From assembly GCA_963573305.1 (NCBI GenBank), contig OY754337.1:74847094-74911093 (forward strand): 64,000 nt of DNA, given 5' to 3'. The stretch comes from Pyrrhosoma nymphula. Its lineage: Eukaryota; Arthropoda; Insecta; Odonata; Coenagrionidae. Below the pieces are notes generated by a model that was given only the letters and a program-made list of their open reading frames with translations, was not told the origin of the DNA and searched no databases. How positions within the stretch are numbered: the stretch's first letter is position 1; each line of letters opens with the position of its first letter. Position numbers and translations under genes: made by a program. Positions 44,001-55,850 of this stretch are shown one piece after another.

Positions 44001-44680
44001 AAATGATGCAAATTGAAAACTAAACTTCAAAGTGTAGGCACGCCAAAGAACTATTACAAAGCATGTATTTTTAATAATTATGGCCAGTTGTGAAATTATG
44101 CAAGCAATCTATAAATAAAAATATAAGTGCAAGACGCTTTGTCTATATTTAAGACCTGGCCCGGCGTCACTAACACAGTTTCTAATGGGCTTGCAAGCGC
44201 TTAGCTTGGAAGTAATGGCTAGGCTGATTAATCTGAGTGAATGGTCTGCTATCGCAATGGTATTGACGTCACGGACACTGCTGGTCGCTGTAGACAGTGT
44301 AAGTAGCGCAAAGTGATAAACTTTATCAAAGAAACCTTAGCAACTCATCAGGTAAAATCCGCTGAGCTATCGGCCATTCGCTGAGAGCAGCTTACGTTGG
44401 TGTGAACCTTCCGCATGTAATATTTCCTCTTCTCGCCTGTTTTATTACCTTTATCGAATTACCTTTCTTTTATGTAATAATGCTGCACGTAACACTTTAC
44501 GCTTTTTGCCTTTCCCTGGCTAGTTCAGTGATAGAAGCATTATCTAGAAAAAGATATATTTTATAATTGTTTATTTCTAAAAACCAATATATTATACTTT
44601 GCACATATTTCATTACAAGATAAATTAATAAATGAATGAATGAATGAACAAGTTAATAAATGGACCACATGACTCCCTCT
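41010..44680. other. No gene recognised
   Basis: 41010-42100 is moderately GC-rich with overlapping open frames on both strands but no recognised domain. 42100-44680 is AT-rich. The ATG frame at 43081-43314 is not recognised, and the words around its end (GGGTCAACTC, GCGTGGAATGACCC) suggest an unclassified repeat. Confidence 0.4.
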
Positions 44681-44686
44681 CTCAAA

Positions 44687-44796
44687 CACCAATTGAGTAT
44701 TCAACGTCTAAATCGTGCTTCACAAATTATAATTACCTACACACCAATAGAGTATTCAGCGTCTAAATCACGATAAACAAATCATAATTAATACCC
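44687..44796. repeat. Two tandem 55-bp units
   Basis: CACCAATTGAGTATTCAACG and CACCAATAGAGTATTCAGCG start adjacent units of 55 bp (44687-44741, 44742-44796). Both contain GTCTAAATC and an ACAAAT-ATAATTA run. They have diverged at several positions. Confidence 0.8.
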
Positions 44797-45004
44797 TTAC
44801 AAGACCAAAATATACCCTTATTTCTAATTACAATTGTCCTTTTCGGTCGGTATTACACACATGCACACTTTACGGGTCTGCACCTGCAGTTGTGACCTTG
44901 GTTGTCCTCATGACTTCCTCCGGAACTATTCGTTGCAACTGATTCCAACTTCTCTGGACACTATTGTCTCCCCTTTCTTTCACTTTATATGTCACAGTAT
45001 AATT

Positions 45005-45220
45005 TAAACTCCCGTTCTATGTGTAGAGAGAGAGTTTCGCGACCGTTCTATGGTCAGAGAGAGAGACCCGTGCGTCCGTCCCGTTACAACTACAAAATAC
45101 TCTGCAAGCCACCTCAAGGAAGTGTGGCAGGGGGTGACTAGTCACCAACATGCATTACTCTGTACTTACCCTAAAGTTATCGTAACTACGACTACTACCG
45201 TTGTGTCCAGAGAGGGAGTT
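45005..45220. repeat. GAGAGAG tandem motif and GCAAGCCACC repeat end
   Basis: CCGTTCTATG followed by a short word and AGAGAGAGAG occurs at about 45011 and 45043, and a third copy at 45236 is split by the hAT insertion. Between them (45090-45150) is ACTCTGCAAGCCACCTCAAG, GTGTGGCAGGGGGTG, then CACCAACATGCATTAC. This end shares its sequence with 61690-61800 and, more distantly, 38417-38490. Confidence 0.65.
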
Positions 45221-45689
45221 TTTCTTGCTACCGTCCCGTTCTATGTACAGTAGGGATGTGCGTTTACGATATCGATTAATCGAATAATCGATTATTTTTG
45301 TCAATCAATCGAAAATTTGTAATCGATTAATGCAACAGCCTATATCGATTGTATACCCGATTAATTTGACCGATTATCGATTATTTCGGAATATTGTGTC
45401 TGGTAAACTGTGATGGTTTCGGCAGCTCACGTTCGTCTTCAGTTCCTAAATTTGACTGTGGCTGGACTCTACGCGACGACGCCATAGAGGTGGTAGAATG
45501 TAGAATGTGCATGACGTAACTCTACACGGCAACACTTTTTACTAGCCACTCATGTGTCATGTGCCAGATATCGCTTCTCCAGACATAGCCGTGAGTTATT
45601 TGCGCTTGTTATTTTCATAAAAAATAAAAAAACTCAACCAATAAAAAGACTAACGAGGAGTATGTTCCTGGAGCACTAGATATAATTAA

Positions 45690-47091
45690 AAAAAATAGCG
45701 ATATTGTTACTTTCTTTCACCACAGTATCAATGCAAGTGATGCTTTGAAACGCATTCAGTACTCTCAAGGGAAGACAGAGGGTACCGTCCTACACCTCAT
45801 CCAGTCGAACGCTACCCGGTGGTCCTCAACCTAGAAGATGCTTTCTCGATTCGTAGAGCTGTCACCCGTAGTAGCCAAGGTGTTGCTCGACTATGGGGAC
45901 GTGAGGATACTGAGCGGTGCGGAGGTGAGCACCTTCCGTGTCTTCATATCCGTGCTGAAGCCATTTGCTGAAGTGACTACGGAATTGTGCGCGGATAAAG
46001 TTACTACAGTCAGCTAGGTCATTCCCCTCGTGAAATTGCTTAAGCAGGTGAAGTTAACGCGATCATTGATTTCTCTCTTGATATTGTATGTTATTTCATT
46101 TCTCTGATATTTACTTCGGTTTTCAATTTCGGAGCATACATCTGATACTGCTTCCGCAAGGAGACAGGCTAGCGGAACGGGAGAGGAAGTTCGTTCTGTC
46201 GGAGCTGGACCGTCGGTTCGATCCTACTTAATACAGAAAGCACTATGCAATCGCCACGATGCTGGACCTACGGTTCAAAAAACTGCACTTGAGGAGCCCA
46301 ATCCCTGTAGCCAATGCCATGAGCACCGTCATCGCTGTGATGGCTGAGATGTTTCACGAGGAGGATCAGGTGAACGTCCTGCAGATGTTTTCGCCCGCTG
46401 AGAGTGATGCAGCACCATCAAGGGGATTATTTTGTAATCTCACTTAAGTGAGAATACGCCATACAATGTGGAAAATTACGTCATTCCTCGTAATTCAACT
46501 CCGCAACTCAGGCGGCGCGGCGTGACCATCTTCGACTCTCAAGTGATGAACTGCCGGTCTATTTATTTGATTCATCCGCTCTTTCTACTCTTGATCCGTA
46601 TCTTTCGACTCTTGATCCGTTTCATTTGGCTCCGCATTTCATTAGTTCCATCACACCTGTAGTTAGGAACGTGAAATGAAGCCACCATCGGACCTTTGCC
46701 GATCGTGTGCCGATCATTAAGAGAGCGAAACGGATCTCCCGCCTTCCTGCAAATAGTCAATAAAAAGGTGAGATTACAAAATAAAACCCTCATATGACCT
46801 CTGGAGCTTTCATGACACTGAAGCAGCATCACACAGAACCCTGTATAATGAAGATGTCACCGGTCGGACACCATTTGAGTTACGGCAATTCCTCAACCGA
46901 CCCGTCGTTGACCGCCATTTGAATCTTTTTTCAGTGTGGTAATTAATTAAAAATGAATACCCTCACTTATTTAGGTAGCCAGGAAGTATTTGCCAAGAGT
47001 AGAAACACCAGTTCCATCAGAGAGACTCTTTTCCGAGATGAGACTAATTCAACCTGATCTGAGAAGCCGCCTTACCAGTACCCACTTATAA
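45690..47091 (+). pseudogene. hAT transposase pseudogene
   Basis: In order, the plus strand carries SDIVTFFHHS...ALKRIQ, LIQSNATRWSST and the MLSRFVELSPVVAKVLL block. Next come VLKPFAEVTTEL and IATMLDLRFKKLHL. It ends with the C-terminal dimerisation block ARKYLPRVETPVPSERLFSE and RLTSTHL before a stop at 47089-47091. This order is that of BED-type hAT transposases. The zinc-finger N-terminus and first catalytic block are absent. Stops, a frame change and a gap at 46018-46150 (possibly an intron, CAG|GTGAAG) break the frame. The 370-bp insertion at 46421 separates AESDAAPS from DLWSFHDTE. Confidence 0.8.
46421..46790. mobile_element. Miniature element nested in the hAT transposase
   Basis: The left end AGGGGATTATTTTGTAATCTCAC and right end, inverted, AGGGTTTTATTTTGTAATCTCAC (each shown from its outer edge, overlapping words) agree at about 20 of 23 positions. 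Removing the 370 bp brings the two halves of the hAT coding sequence together. No target duplication is clear, and there is no coding sequence inside. The interior holds TCTTGATCCG and TCTTTCGACTCTTGATCCG repeats. Confidence 0.75.
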
Positions 47092-47459
47092 AAATTGCAA
47101 ATTTCTCTTCAGTTCCTAAAAACATTTGGCAATCGTCCAAAATTTAAATTAAGTTAAGAAATGTTTCCCAACTCTGTTCCCTGACACGCCTCCTGGAAGT
47201 TTATCTAGATTTTACAATTTGTACTCATGATAACATTAATCTTATAAAATTTAAAAGATATTATTTTACTTTATTTATGGAGGGACCATAACCTCGCAAG
47301 CTATGTTTTGTATCTTGGCATAATCGAATCGATTAATCGATGTATCGATTAATAAAATCAATTAATCGGGCGCGATTAATCGGCTGCTTGCAATCAATCG
47401 ATTTACAAAATATCGATTATTTTATGATAATCGCCCATCCCTAATGTTCAGAGAGAGAT

Positions 47460-48820
47460 GGTGACGCCACAATGCCTCTTCAATTGTCTCCTTCCGTCGT
47501 AATTGCTGTCCTACCCCTGAATTTCACTTGAGGTATCCAACAGGGTTAATGCCACAATCGGAAAGTGGAATGAGAACTAATCGTACTGGATTTTCAGGGA
47601 AAAATTTTGGGCAAACTTCTATCGCTTTTTCTTTGTAATAACTAATAAGTATCTGCGTAATTTTTAGGTGTTATACAGTGCACGGTAAAAAATAAAGTTA
47701 ATGCAATGCGTGTAATTCCTGATTGGTCTTTACAATAACATTAAACATTTATAGGAAATGGGTAGGTGTTTTGATGGCTATAAGTTTGCAAATGTGGGTA
47801 TTTTACAGGAACGTGATTGTAGAATGACTATTACTTTACAAATGCCTGATTTGGTACTTTTTCTTGGTCGTACGTTCTCAATTCTGTAATCTCTTCATCC
47901 ATTTACGAATAGAATAAAAAGGTTTACCTCCGATATTTATCATCCAAAACAAACCTCTTTTACGAGTGTTAGGTCACGGGCAAATTAAACTCGAATATAC
48001 TCAAAACTCTTTAATGAAGTAAATATTTAACAGAGTTCTCACTCGACTCAAATCAACTAAAAAAAACTGGACTGAACATGTATTCGGCTCCGACTTATAT
48101 ACCTCTCCAATCTCTCGAACCTCTCGGACATTCTAGATTTTAAAAAAAACTTGGTACCGTATACGGAAGGAAAGTTCTGGAAGCCGTTATGACAATTTAC
48201 ATATCATAATTATGAAAAATAATGAAGAACGTTCGAAATACACCATAACCACAAAACCTTTTTCAAGATATCATAGAAAACAGCCAAATCCGAGAAACTA
48301 AATATTGCAGGGACGTCACCATAGGATAAAGATTGCATTTTTATACCTTAATTAGGTATTTCAATTGTTATTTGGTTTTGATTTATATATTAAAAGCAAT
48401 AGAGAGGGAAAATTGTTAAAATCGATGGCTTATGCATTAAAATACGATTTTAAACATTTTCTAAGTAAAATAGACACGAAGACTTTCATAGGCAATGGAA
48501 TAAGTATACATTTATTCCTTATGTAATGTAATAACAATGACCTTTCATCAATTACTTCAGTTGGCATTTATTGAAGTACTTTAATTGAACATGATTAATG
48601 CATGTCATATGAATTCACGTAGGCAGAATCCAGTAGCAGTGTTGCCAAACGTTGCTATTTGGTTTTCAGGGCTGCGGCCGCTACTTAAAATTATATAATC
48701 CGCTACGATAGTGGCAATAGTAGCGTTCTAACGTAGTAGCCCCTAGTTGCAAACTCAAAATACCCATTAATACCATTTTTAGTAACGCTCTTAGTCGTCG
48801 ACTAAGTTAGTCGCCTTAAA
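47460..48820. other. No gene recognised
   Basis: AT-rich. Near 48791, CTTAGTCG-T-CGACTAAG is a small perfect palindrome just outside the next element. Nothing else is supported. Confidence 0.45.
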
Positions 48821-49104
48821 ACTCGTTCACAACAACTTAACTCGGCGTAACTTGCCTTGACTTGGTGCAACGCTAGAGATAAAACCTTGAGAAAAGCGTA
48901 TACTAGTTCATAACGACTTGAAGCGGGGCAACTCAACTTGGCGTGGCTTGGAGTTGAGCCCAGCTCAACTCTATCTTAATTCCAGCCAATAGTTTTGCAT
49001 GCTCGCCTATCGATAGTCGGGCAGCAGTCGATTGCTATACTCGAGCAGCCATATTGAGAACGTGGTTTTGTTGTGAAGTTGCATGCGGTTACGTTTAAGC
49101 GAAA

Positions 49105-49185
49105 ATGGATGCGAATAAGTTGATCAAGTCAGTGCGAAGTAACCCTCACATGTTCAACAAACCTTCCATTTTAATACTTGTATAG
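49105..49185 (+). pseudogene. Start of a MADF-like ORF, truncated
   Basis: ATG at 49105 opens MDANKLIKSVRSNPHMF and a few more residues before a stop at 49183-49185. The spacing of LI..VR..P..(Y/F) is that of the beginning of MADF DNA-binding domains, found in insect transcription factors and in the accessory protein of PIF/Harbinger transposons. The remaining domain is missing because the LINE begins about 15 bases later. The evidence is about 20 residues, so caution is needed. Confidence 0.4.
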
Positions 49186-49199
49186 TTAAACTCACTATT

Positions 49200-52100
49200 T
49201 ACAATTAATCATCTTCTTCCTCATGTTACAAACTCTTCCTTGAGCGTAGATGATCACACTGGCTTCAAATATTGTGTTCTCTGGCTTTTTTGAGCAGTCT
49301 TTGAATGGATGCTGTACCAGTCCAGTCTTTAATATTTTGTACCCAATCTGTTCTTCTTCCCGGATTTATTTTACTCTGGATCTTTCCATGTGTAATAAGT
49401 TTCAGGATCTCATATGTTTTCCCCTCATGATGTGCCCAAGTTATTTTCATGTCTTTTATCTAGGTATTTCTATTTTCATGTATTTTATCAAGTAAGGGAG
49501 CATGGTGGCGTAGAGGGTAGAGCGCTTGGCTACTGATCGAAGGGTCCCGGGTTCAACTCCGGGGGAAGCAAACCAAAATCCTCGGAGTGCGAGGTGGCCC
49601 AGGGAAAGGAACTGGCCCCCCTACCTTGAATGTGTGAAATTCACACGCATGTGGCTTAGTCCGGGTTGAGCTCTACCCTCAACTATCCAAACCAACCTTC
49701 GGGTTGAATCAATGAGTGACTTAGTGAGTGTCTTTCATCTGCTTGATAAGCATTTTCTCAGACTTGGACATTTCTAGTTCTTCCTTGTTGGACGTTCTTG
49801 TGGTCCAAAATATCCTAAGCATCCTTCTGTGGCACCACATCTCCATGGCTTCTAATCTGTCCAACTGCTTCTTGTTGAAAGTGGCAGCTTCTAAATCATA
49901 CCTTAAGATACATTTATCATACCTTAATATTGCGTAGACGTAGCATTGGATTATACTTTTTCTAATTTTCAAGCATAGTTACTTGCCGCAGAGCAAGCTT
50001 CTCATGTTTTGGAATGCGGCTCGAGCATAGCCACATCTCATTTTTATTTCCTCATCCAGTTCTAAGTTTTCCGTGATGTTGCATCCCAGACATTTAAATT
50101 TATCAACTCTCTATATTTTCATTACTGATGGTAATGATGATTTGGTTGAGTAGCTTCTTACTTATGGCCATCCACTTATTCTTCTTAATATTAATATTCA
50201 AATTATATGTCATCCCTGCCTCGTTCAGCCTGTCGAGTAAGTGCTGGAGATCCTGCTTACTGTCCGCCATGATAGCAGCATCGTCTGCATATCGGATATT
50301 ATTGATTATCCTCCCATTTATCCGGATTCCACAAGATTGGTTAGAGATTGTTGATTTAAAGATCTGATCTGCATAAATATGGTAAAGCTAGGGTGACAAG
50401 ACACATCGTTGCCTGACTCCACGTTTAACATCGAATTTTAAGTTTTTCACTGGTTCCAAAGCCTGGCCGAATACCAAATTGTGTATCAGATAACTAGAAA
50501 TCACACTTCCGCCTCTTTCGTTGATGAATAATTCCCAAGAAATTATTTTAAAGATGATTCATAAGACTTTGATAATCTCCATATTTTTCAGGTAATATTT
50601 CTTTGGTATTAGCACAAAGGTGAATTTTAGCCATTCTGGAGGGATTTTTCCAGAGATATAAATTTTATTAAATAATACAGTTTAATTCTTAGTGTTATCA
50701 TCGTCAAGGAATCTAATTATCTCCCCTGGAATCCTATGTAGTCCAGTGGCCTTTCTTGGTTTTATTTGAGTTATTACATATTTTACTTCGGACTCCATTA
50801 ATGGGTAGACTATCTTTTAATGAATAATAGTTTTCTATCTTGACTCGGATTATCACATCTTGTGTCTAAATAAAGTTAATTTAAGTACAGTTTTCATTCT
50901 TTCTCTTTAGATATCTGATCAATAATAGACAAACCATGTTGGTCTAATCGTATGTCAGACTTGTGTTTGAATTATTTCCCTGTGATTCATTTAATCTTTT
51001 TATGTAGCCCGAAGGTGTCGTGTTTCTCCGCGAGAGCTGTTATTTCTTCAAATTGTTCTTCCATCTACATAATCTTGTCTTCTCTTATTATTTTCTTCAC
51101 CTGTCTGTTAAACCTTTGATATTCGGCTTGATATTTTCCTTTGTGACGTCGTCTCTCGTCCACCTCTACTATTTCATTTTTCATCCATTTCTTCTTTTTA
51201 ATATTATTAGGTTTGAGATGCTTTTGGCAGGTTGTTAAGATTGATTGATTCAATTCTCCTGCTGTTAAGTCGGCACCCAATTGTTGTATGTTTTCATTAA
51301 GTTCTTTATAGACCTGTACCTTTAACAGTGTTGACCTTAACTTGTTCATATTCACTGCTGAATTTTGAGTACTACTTTTCTAACTTTATGAAATTGCAGT
51401 CTGATTTTAGCAGCTGGAAGATTGTGATCTGAGTCAATATCAGTTCCAGGTAAAGTTGTTATGCTCTTAAACATGTTCAGGAATCTATTGTTCACCAATA
51501 TATAATCAATTTGGTTTCTAATGGTATTATCTTCATGATCACCTGGTATTTTCCATGTAAGGGGACGGCGTTTCGGAATTTTAAACCATGTGTTTGTTAC
51601 AATTAGATTGTTCAGTTCACAGAAGTGTAATTATCCATCTCTTCGTTCATTCGCGTTTCCAAGTCCAAAAACTCCCACCGAGGATCCACGCTTACCGCTT
51701 CCAACTTTTGCGTTGATATTCCCCATAATTATAAGTATATCGTGTGAGCAGAGCTGCACTATAATTTTCTGGATGGACTGATATAGTTCCTCAACTACTT
51801 GGTCATATTTGGGGTCAGCTATTGGGCCATAAGCGTGTAAGATGTTCAAAAAGCATTGAGCTTCTTGCAGCAAAATTAGTCGATCCGATATTGGAGTGAA
51901 CCTTACCACATGTTGTGCCATCTTTGTTGATATTATTATTAAAACACCATTTCTAGGGTGGTTGTTATCTTGCTCTTCATATTCTGAGTAGGAATAGATT
52001 CCATCATCTTGGCGGCAAACGCCTTTGCCGGACCACCTATATTCACAAATTCCCAAATAACCATTTTTAAACGTTTCATTTCTAATATTTCATTATGAAG

Positions 52101-52600
52101 TCTTCCAGATTAGTAAAGCGTTCTTACATTCCAAGTCCCACTTAGTTTGAGGTTATGTTTCACAGTAGCGGATGGTGAGATTCTTCGCATCCTGTGCCTA
52201 CTTAAGGGCTGCACCGGACTCAGAGCCATTATTTTTTTTATTTTCTGCCGTTACGATAACCTGGAGAATCTTAACCAGGGTGGTTTCTCCTTGCATTCCC
52301 TGTGGTTTTATGTCAGAGTTTCCTTCTCCTGGGGCAGTTGCATTCGCAGTGCTAAGTAGTCTATCCTATCCCGTATCCGTCCTCATATCGTTGACACATA
52401 TTGACAGGAACATCCGCTTTTAGGAGGGGTTTCCCCCTTCAAGGGCAGGAGGGTGCCCTGTGCCTCAACTGACTAATCCGCTCTCCGAGGAAGTCGTTGT
52501 TCGTAGAGGGGAACCACTTATAACAGCAGTAACTCGGTATCTAGAGCCGCTTTAGCGTTACCCATCCCCCACCACGAAGAGGGGCGGTTGGAAATTTCCC
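49200..52600 (-). pseudogene. Nearly full-length APE-type LINE, decayed
   Basis: On the minus strand, a 5' region (52600-52150) leads into TWNVRTL and an APE endonuclease (52140-51631). The endonuclease includes GICEYRWSGKGVC, SDRLILLQ, HAYGPIADPKYD and MGNINAKVGSGKRG. The usual GDxNAKVG aspartate is Asn here. A linker follows (51355-51065). The reverse transcriptase has GVRQRCVLSP and RYADD intact at 50280-50294. The C-terminal part has EMWCHRRMLRIFW and WAHHEGKTYEILKLITHGK. The 3' end is GAGGAAGAAGATGATT near 49210. A SINE splits the C-terminus at 49497-49735. Numerous stops and frameshifts make it inactive. Confidence 0.9.
49497..49735 (+). mobile_element. tRNA-derived SINE inserted in the LINE
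   Basis: A-box TGGCGTAGAGG (49506-49516) and B-box GGTTCAACTCC (49550-49560) lie at tRNA spacing in a tRNA-like head of about 75 bases. About 160 bases of body follow (TGAAATTCACACGCATGTGG, TAGTCCGGGTTGAGCTCTACC). It interrupts the C-terminal frame of the LINE between KMLIKQMKDT and the HEGKTYEIL block. It belongs to a different SINE family from the copies at 37.5 and 60.3 kb. Target duplications are not clear. Confidence 0.8.
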
Positions 52601-52839
52601 TTCTTTGAGAACTGAGACCAATCTGCATTTCTCAGTCTATCTAGGACTACGGGGGACATTCGGGGGACTTACAACTGATATTTCATCTTAACTGTGCTGT
52701 TTTGGGGGAGCTGACTTCAACTCTCGAAACTCATGCTGTGATTGGTTAGAAATTTCGCGTGCTGGTTTGCCTTCGAAGAGAGAATAAGTCAAGTTATGCC
52801 AAGTTAAGTTGCTGTGAACGATCCTTTACTAGCGTGTTA

Positions 52840-53440
52840 TAGCTGTAATCTATGAATACGGCCTTGATATTTTAAAACATTTTTCCTAGTAAGAACATAT
52901 GTGCTTAAGATTATGTAAGGAAAAGGTGTTCATCCAGTGAAAAATGATCGTTCTTCCATCCAAATCTTTGGATTTATTGTAGTTCGCGAACAGCCCTTGA
53001 TGGAATCGGGGAATGAGACAGATGTGAGCGCGCCGGGTTGCTGGAGGGAAAAACAACACACGGAAAACATCCAGCTGATAACGAGAGAAATGAGAACAGG
53101 TCTTGGATGTGTGTGTGTAGGTAAAGAGCAGCCGAGGAGTGAGATTGGTTTTTGGGGGAGCCATCAGTCACCCTGTGCTTGACAACGGAGCACCTAATCG
53201 TCACGAAGCGAAAGCTTTTGCCAACGTCACTCATTCTCGCGATATCTGTTTTCCTCCCCCGCATGTAATCGCTCATCCCTCCCGGCACCCCCTGTATCTG
53301 AGTCTTCCCTTCATTTGCGCTCGCCCTGACAGGGGTGCCAACTCATGAAGAGTAGAATATGTTCCCAGAGTACGATATCCCGGAAGTCTTCGGGATTCAC
53401 AACATGAATGCACATCCACAACTTTCACGTTGAATGTGAC
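52840..53440. other. No gene recognised
   Basis: Slightly GC-rich around 53000-53340, with overlapping frames on both strands and no recognised domain. Confidence 0.4.
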
Positions 53441-53444
53441 TTTT

Positions 53445-53479
53445 TATTTATTTATTTACCAGCTGTAAATAAATAAATA
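53445..53479. repeat. Perfect 14-bp palindrome around CAGCTG
   Basis: TATTTATTTATTTA (53445-53458) and its exact complement (53466-53479) flank CCAGCTG. It can form a cruciform. CAGCTG is an E-box-type word, but nothing else suggests regulation. Confidence 0.85.
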
Positions 53480-53954
53480 TTCACTGAGCGCGAATGCTGA
53501 AATGCCTCTTTTCATTTATAAATAGACACGCATATACAAAGCAGACACATTTACATGTACAAAATAAATGAAAGACAATTATTTTTTGCGAGATTAAAAA
53601 TCTAATTTTAGGTCTAAGCAAAGCGCAGGTATACGAAAATTTAATGCAAAAATTCAAAACGTTGTTCTTTAAGCTATCTAATGATAACCATTTAAAATAC
53701 ATATAATGAGTGTAAGCAATTAAAAAAGAAAACAAAGAGACCACTACACCAAATCAAATTGTTCCTCACTTGTTTGAGAAGGTCGCGTGCCAACACTCAT
53801 TTGTTGAAACGACTCGCGCTCCACCTATTGCAAAATGTACTCAATAATTCATAAACCTTTTGCGGGAGCGCGCAAAACAACTCACCAAAGTTTAATCGTA
53901 ATCTGACGAATGGTATTGGAACGCATAGAAGACGATCAAACAAATATTTTTTTT

Positions 53955-54990
53955 GTATTTTTCAATTTATTTATTTATTACAATGCATTTAGCTAGTAGC
54001 TAGGTGGCAAGGCAATTATTTAGACATATAGATCACATTAACCGCATGCACATAAATAATAAAAATAAAAATGTTTCAATAGTATGGTCATTCCATTCTT
54101 TTATACCTTTATTTATTTTATTAATCATATTTTTATTAATCATTACTTCTTTTTTAATTATTTATTTGTAATTTTATAAATGTTTTATTTCACATTTATT
54201 TTTCCATATCAGCTCCCCTTTTCTTTCTTTTTATATACTTCTTAGATTGCTTTTTTATGTACATTTAAAAAAAGTATATTAGCTTTATCTATTAGTAGGT
54301 TTTCACAGGTTTTTCACACTCCCCTTCATGTGTGGGTGTTTTCCTGCAGTGGGTTTTTTTATTAGGGTATCAGCCCCTTATTCCTTACGTTTTTGCTACA
54401 ATCATGTATATCTTTCTACATTGCTTATATGCCAGTTTTTTTCATAATAAAATGTTGATGGTCATTTTTTTGTTATTTTTCTATAATTTTAATTTTCGAA
54501 TTGTAATTGTTTCATAGATGTATTTGACGAAGGGGTAGATGGAAGAAGGGACTGTCCCAGTCTCAATCTCTCCCCGATAAAGTCGCATTATTAATATTAT
54601 TTAAGAAAGAATATTTGGTTTTGTCACAATTTTGACCTAACCACTTCACCTTCCATTTATATTCCCCTCTAATATAGTAACAACTGCATTGAGTTTTTAT
54701 TTTTAAATCCGAATATATGCAACCTTACCTGTGTACATCTCAAACATTTTGCACATTCTAATTATTTTTCTTCTCATCTGTAAACTTTCCCATCTCAGTG
54801 ATCATCTCCGTGATGCTGTCCCTACACCCATATTTCCTAACACGAATCTAGCAGTCCTTCTTTCTACTTTTTCTATCTTTGATTGTGAACTTTAATCATG
54901 AGGATCCCACCAGACAACACCATTTTCCAAATTAGTCTGACTAAAGTATGCTCTTTCCTTTGTTGCTTTAGAGCAGTGTTTATTTTGCGG
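53955..54990 (-). pseudogene. LINE C-terminus with 3' region
   Basis: The minus strand reads ATKERAYFSQTNLENGVVWW, followed by DPHD, then KIEKVERRTARFVLGNMGV, SLRWESLQMRRKIIRM and further degenerate sequence. This is the post-catalytic segment of a CR1/Jockey-like LINE, where DPH and the RRTARFV block are typical. The 3' part contains short ATTT repeats near 53965. Stops and frameshifts are present. Confidence 0.65.
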
Positions 54991-54999
54991 TGATGAACT

Positions 55000-55770
55000 G
55001 CATAAACGTGAAAATCATTACTTATCGCCAACTCGAAAACTCTAATTTATACACAAGAATTCACCTTTAATAAATGGTTGCCTTGAATATTTTAGCATTG
55101 GCTTAAAAAGTATTTTGTCCTATTAAAGATATTTACATGGAAGAAAAGTTGTTCCACTGTAAATGGAATTTGAAATGACAATTTAACGCTTAAGTATCGT
55201 AAGAATTGTGTACTCTAATAAAATATGTATTTGAGATGATTATACTTTAGAATAGCCAGTACACAACGAAGCATGATGCAAGTATTCCAACTTTTTATTT
55301 TGAGTTGCATATAATAATTATTACCTTAAGTGAAGAAAATATACAACCAAGAGTTGATGAGAATAATTTATATATTCTGTTATATTTGTAGCAAATAACA
55401 AGTAAACAAAAGCTTTATATCGCTGAACACTATAAAACTGCAAAGAATATTTTATTTATTTACTCAGAGCTGGATTAAAATGCCTCAGTCTTAGAAGCGG
55501 GAGAAATTAAAAGGGATTGGTTGGTTGCTTATTTGGAGAAGGTGACCAATAGACCGTCATTTTCGCTATTGAGGTAAAGTGAGGAGGTTGGTAAGGGAAG
55601 GATTACCTACATGATAAGTAGAGGAAGGATGGAGATAAACTAGTCATTGGTATAAGCCTGCTCTAAACGAAAGGTGCCAAAGATACAAGAGTTTAACGAC
55701 TAATCCGACGGACTGAGTGCTGAACCTGAAGTTTTATCCTCAGTTCGAGTTGAGATATAAATTTCAATTG
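55000..55770. other. AT-rich DNA, nothing recognised
   Basis: No coding family or structured repeat. Confidence 0.45.
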
Positions 55771-55774
55771 AAAA

Positions 55775-55850
55775 ATCGCCACTTCCCGGATACAAACCCG
55801 GGCTTTCGCGGTGGGAGACTACTATTCCAGCCACCGTAATAACCCGGTCC
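55775..55850 (-). mobile_element. tRNA-derived SINE fragment
   Basis: On the minus strand, TGGCTGGAATAGTAGTC (A-box-like) is followed by GGGTTTGTATCCGGGAAG (B-box near 55788-55800), with flanking CCGGG words. A real tRNA is unlikely because the acceptor and D arms do not pair. Confidence 0.55.

Larger units (their letters stand above)
45251..47443 (+). mobile_element. Decayed hAT transposon with 8-bp target duplication
   Basis: The left end TAGGGATGTGCGTTTACG and inverted right end TAGGGATGGGCGATTATC are hAT-type terminal repeats. They are flanked by ATGTACAG (45243-45250) and ATGTTCAG (47444-47451), an 8-bp duplication with one change. Both ends are full of ATCGATTAATCG-like words for about 120 bases inward. 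A broken hAT transposase lies between. A smaller element (46421-46790) has inserted into its coding region. Confidence 0.85.
48824..52820. mobile_element. DNA-transposon shell holding a LINE
   Basis: CGTTCACAACAACTTAACTC and the following GGCGTAACTTG (48824-48854) are inverted at 52790-52820 with 3 mismatches in 31. Between them, outside the LINE, remain about 380 bp on the left (including the MADF-like start at 49105) and about 220 bp on the right. I read this as an internally deleted inverted-repeat transposon into which the LINE at 49200-52600 inserted. A PIF/Harbinger origin would fit the MADF-like ORF but is an inference. No target duplication was identified. Confidence 0.55.
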
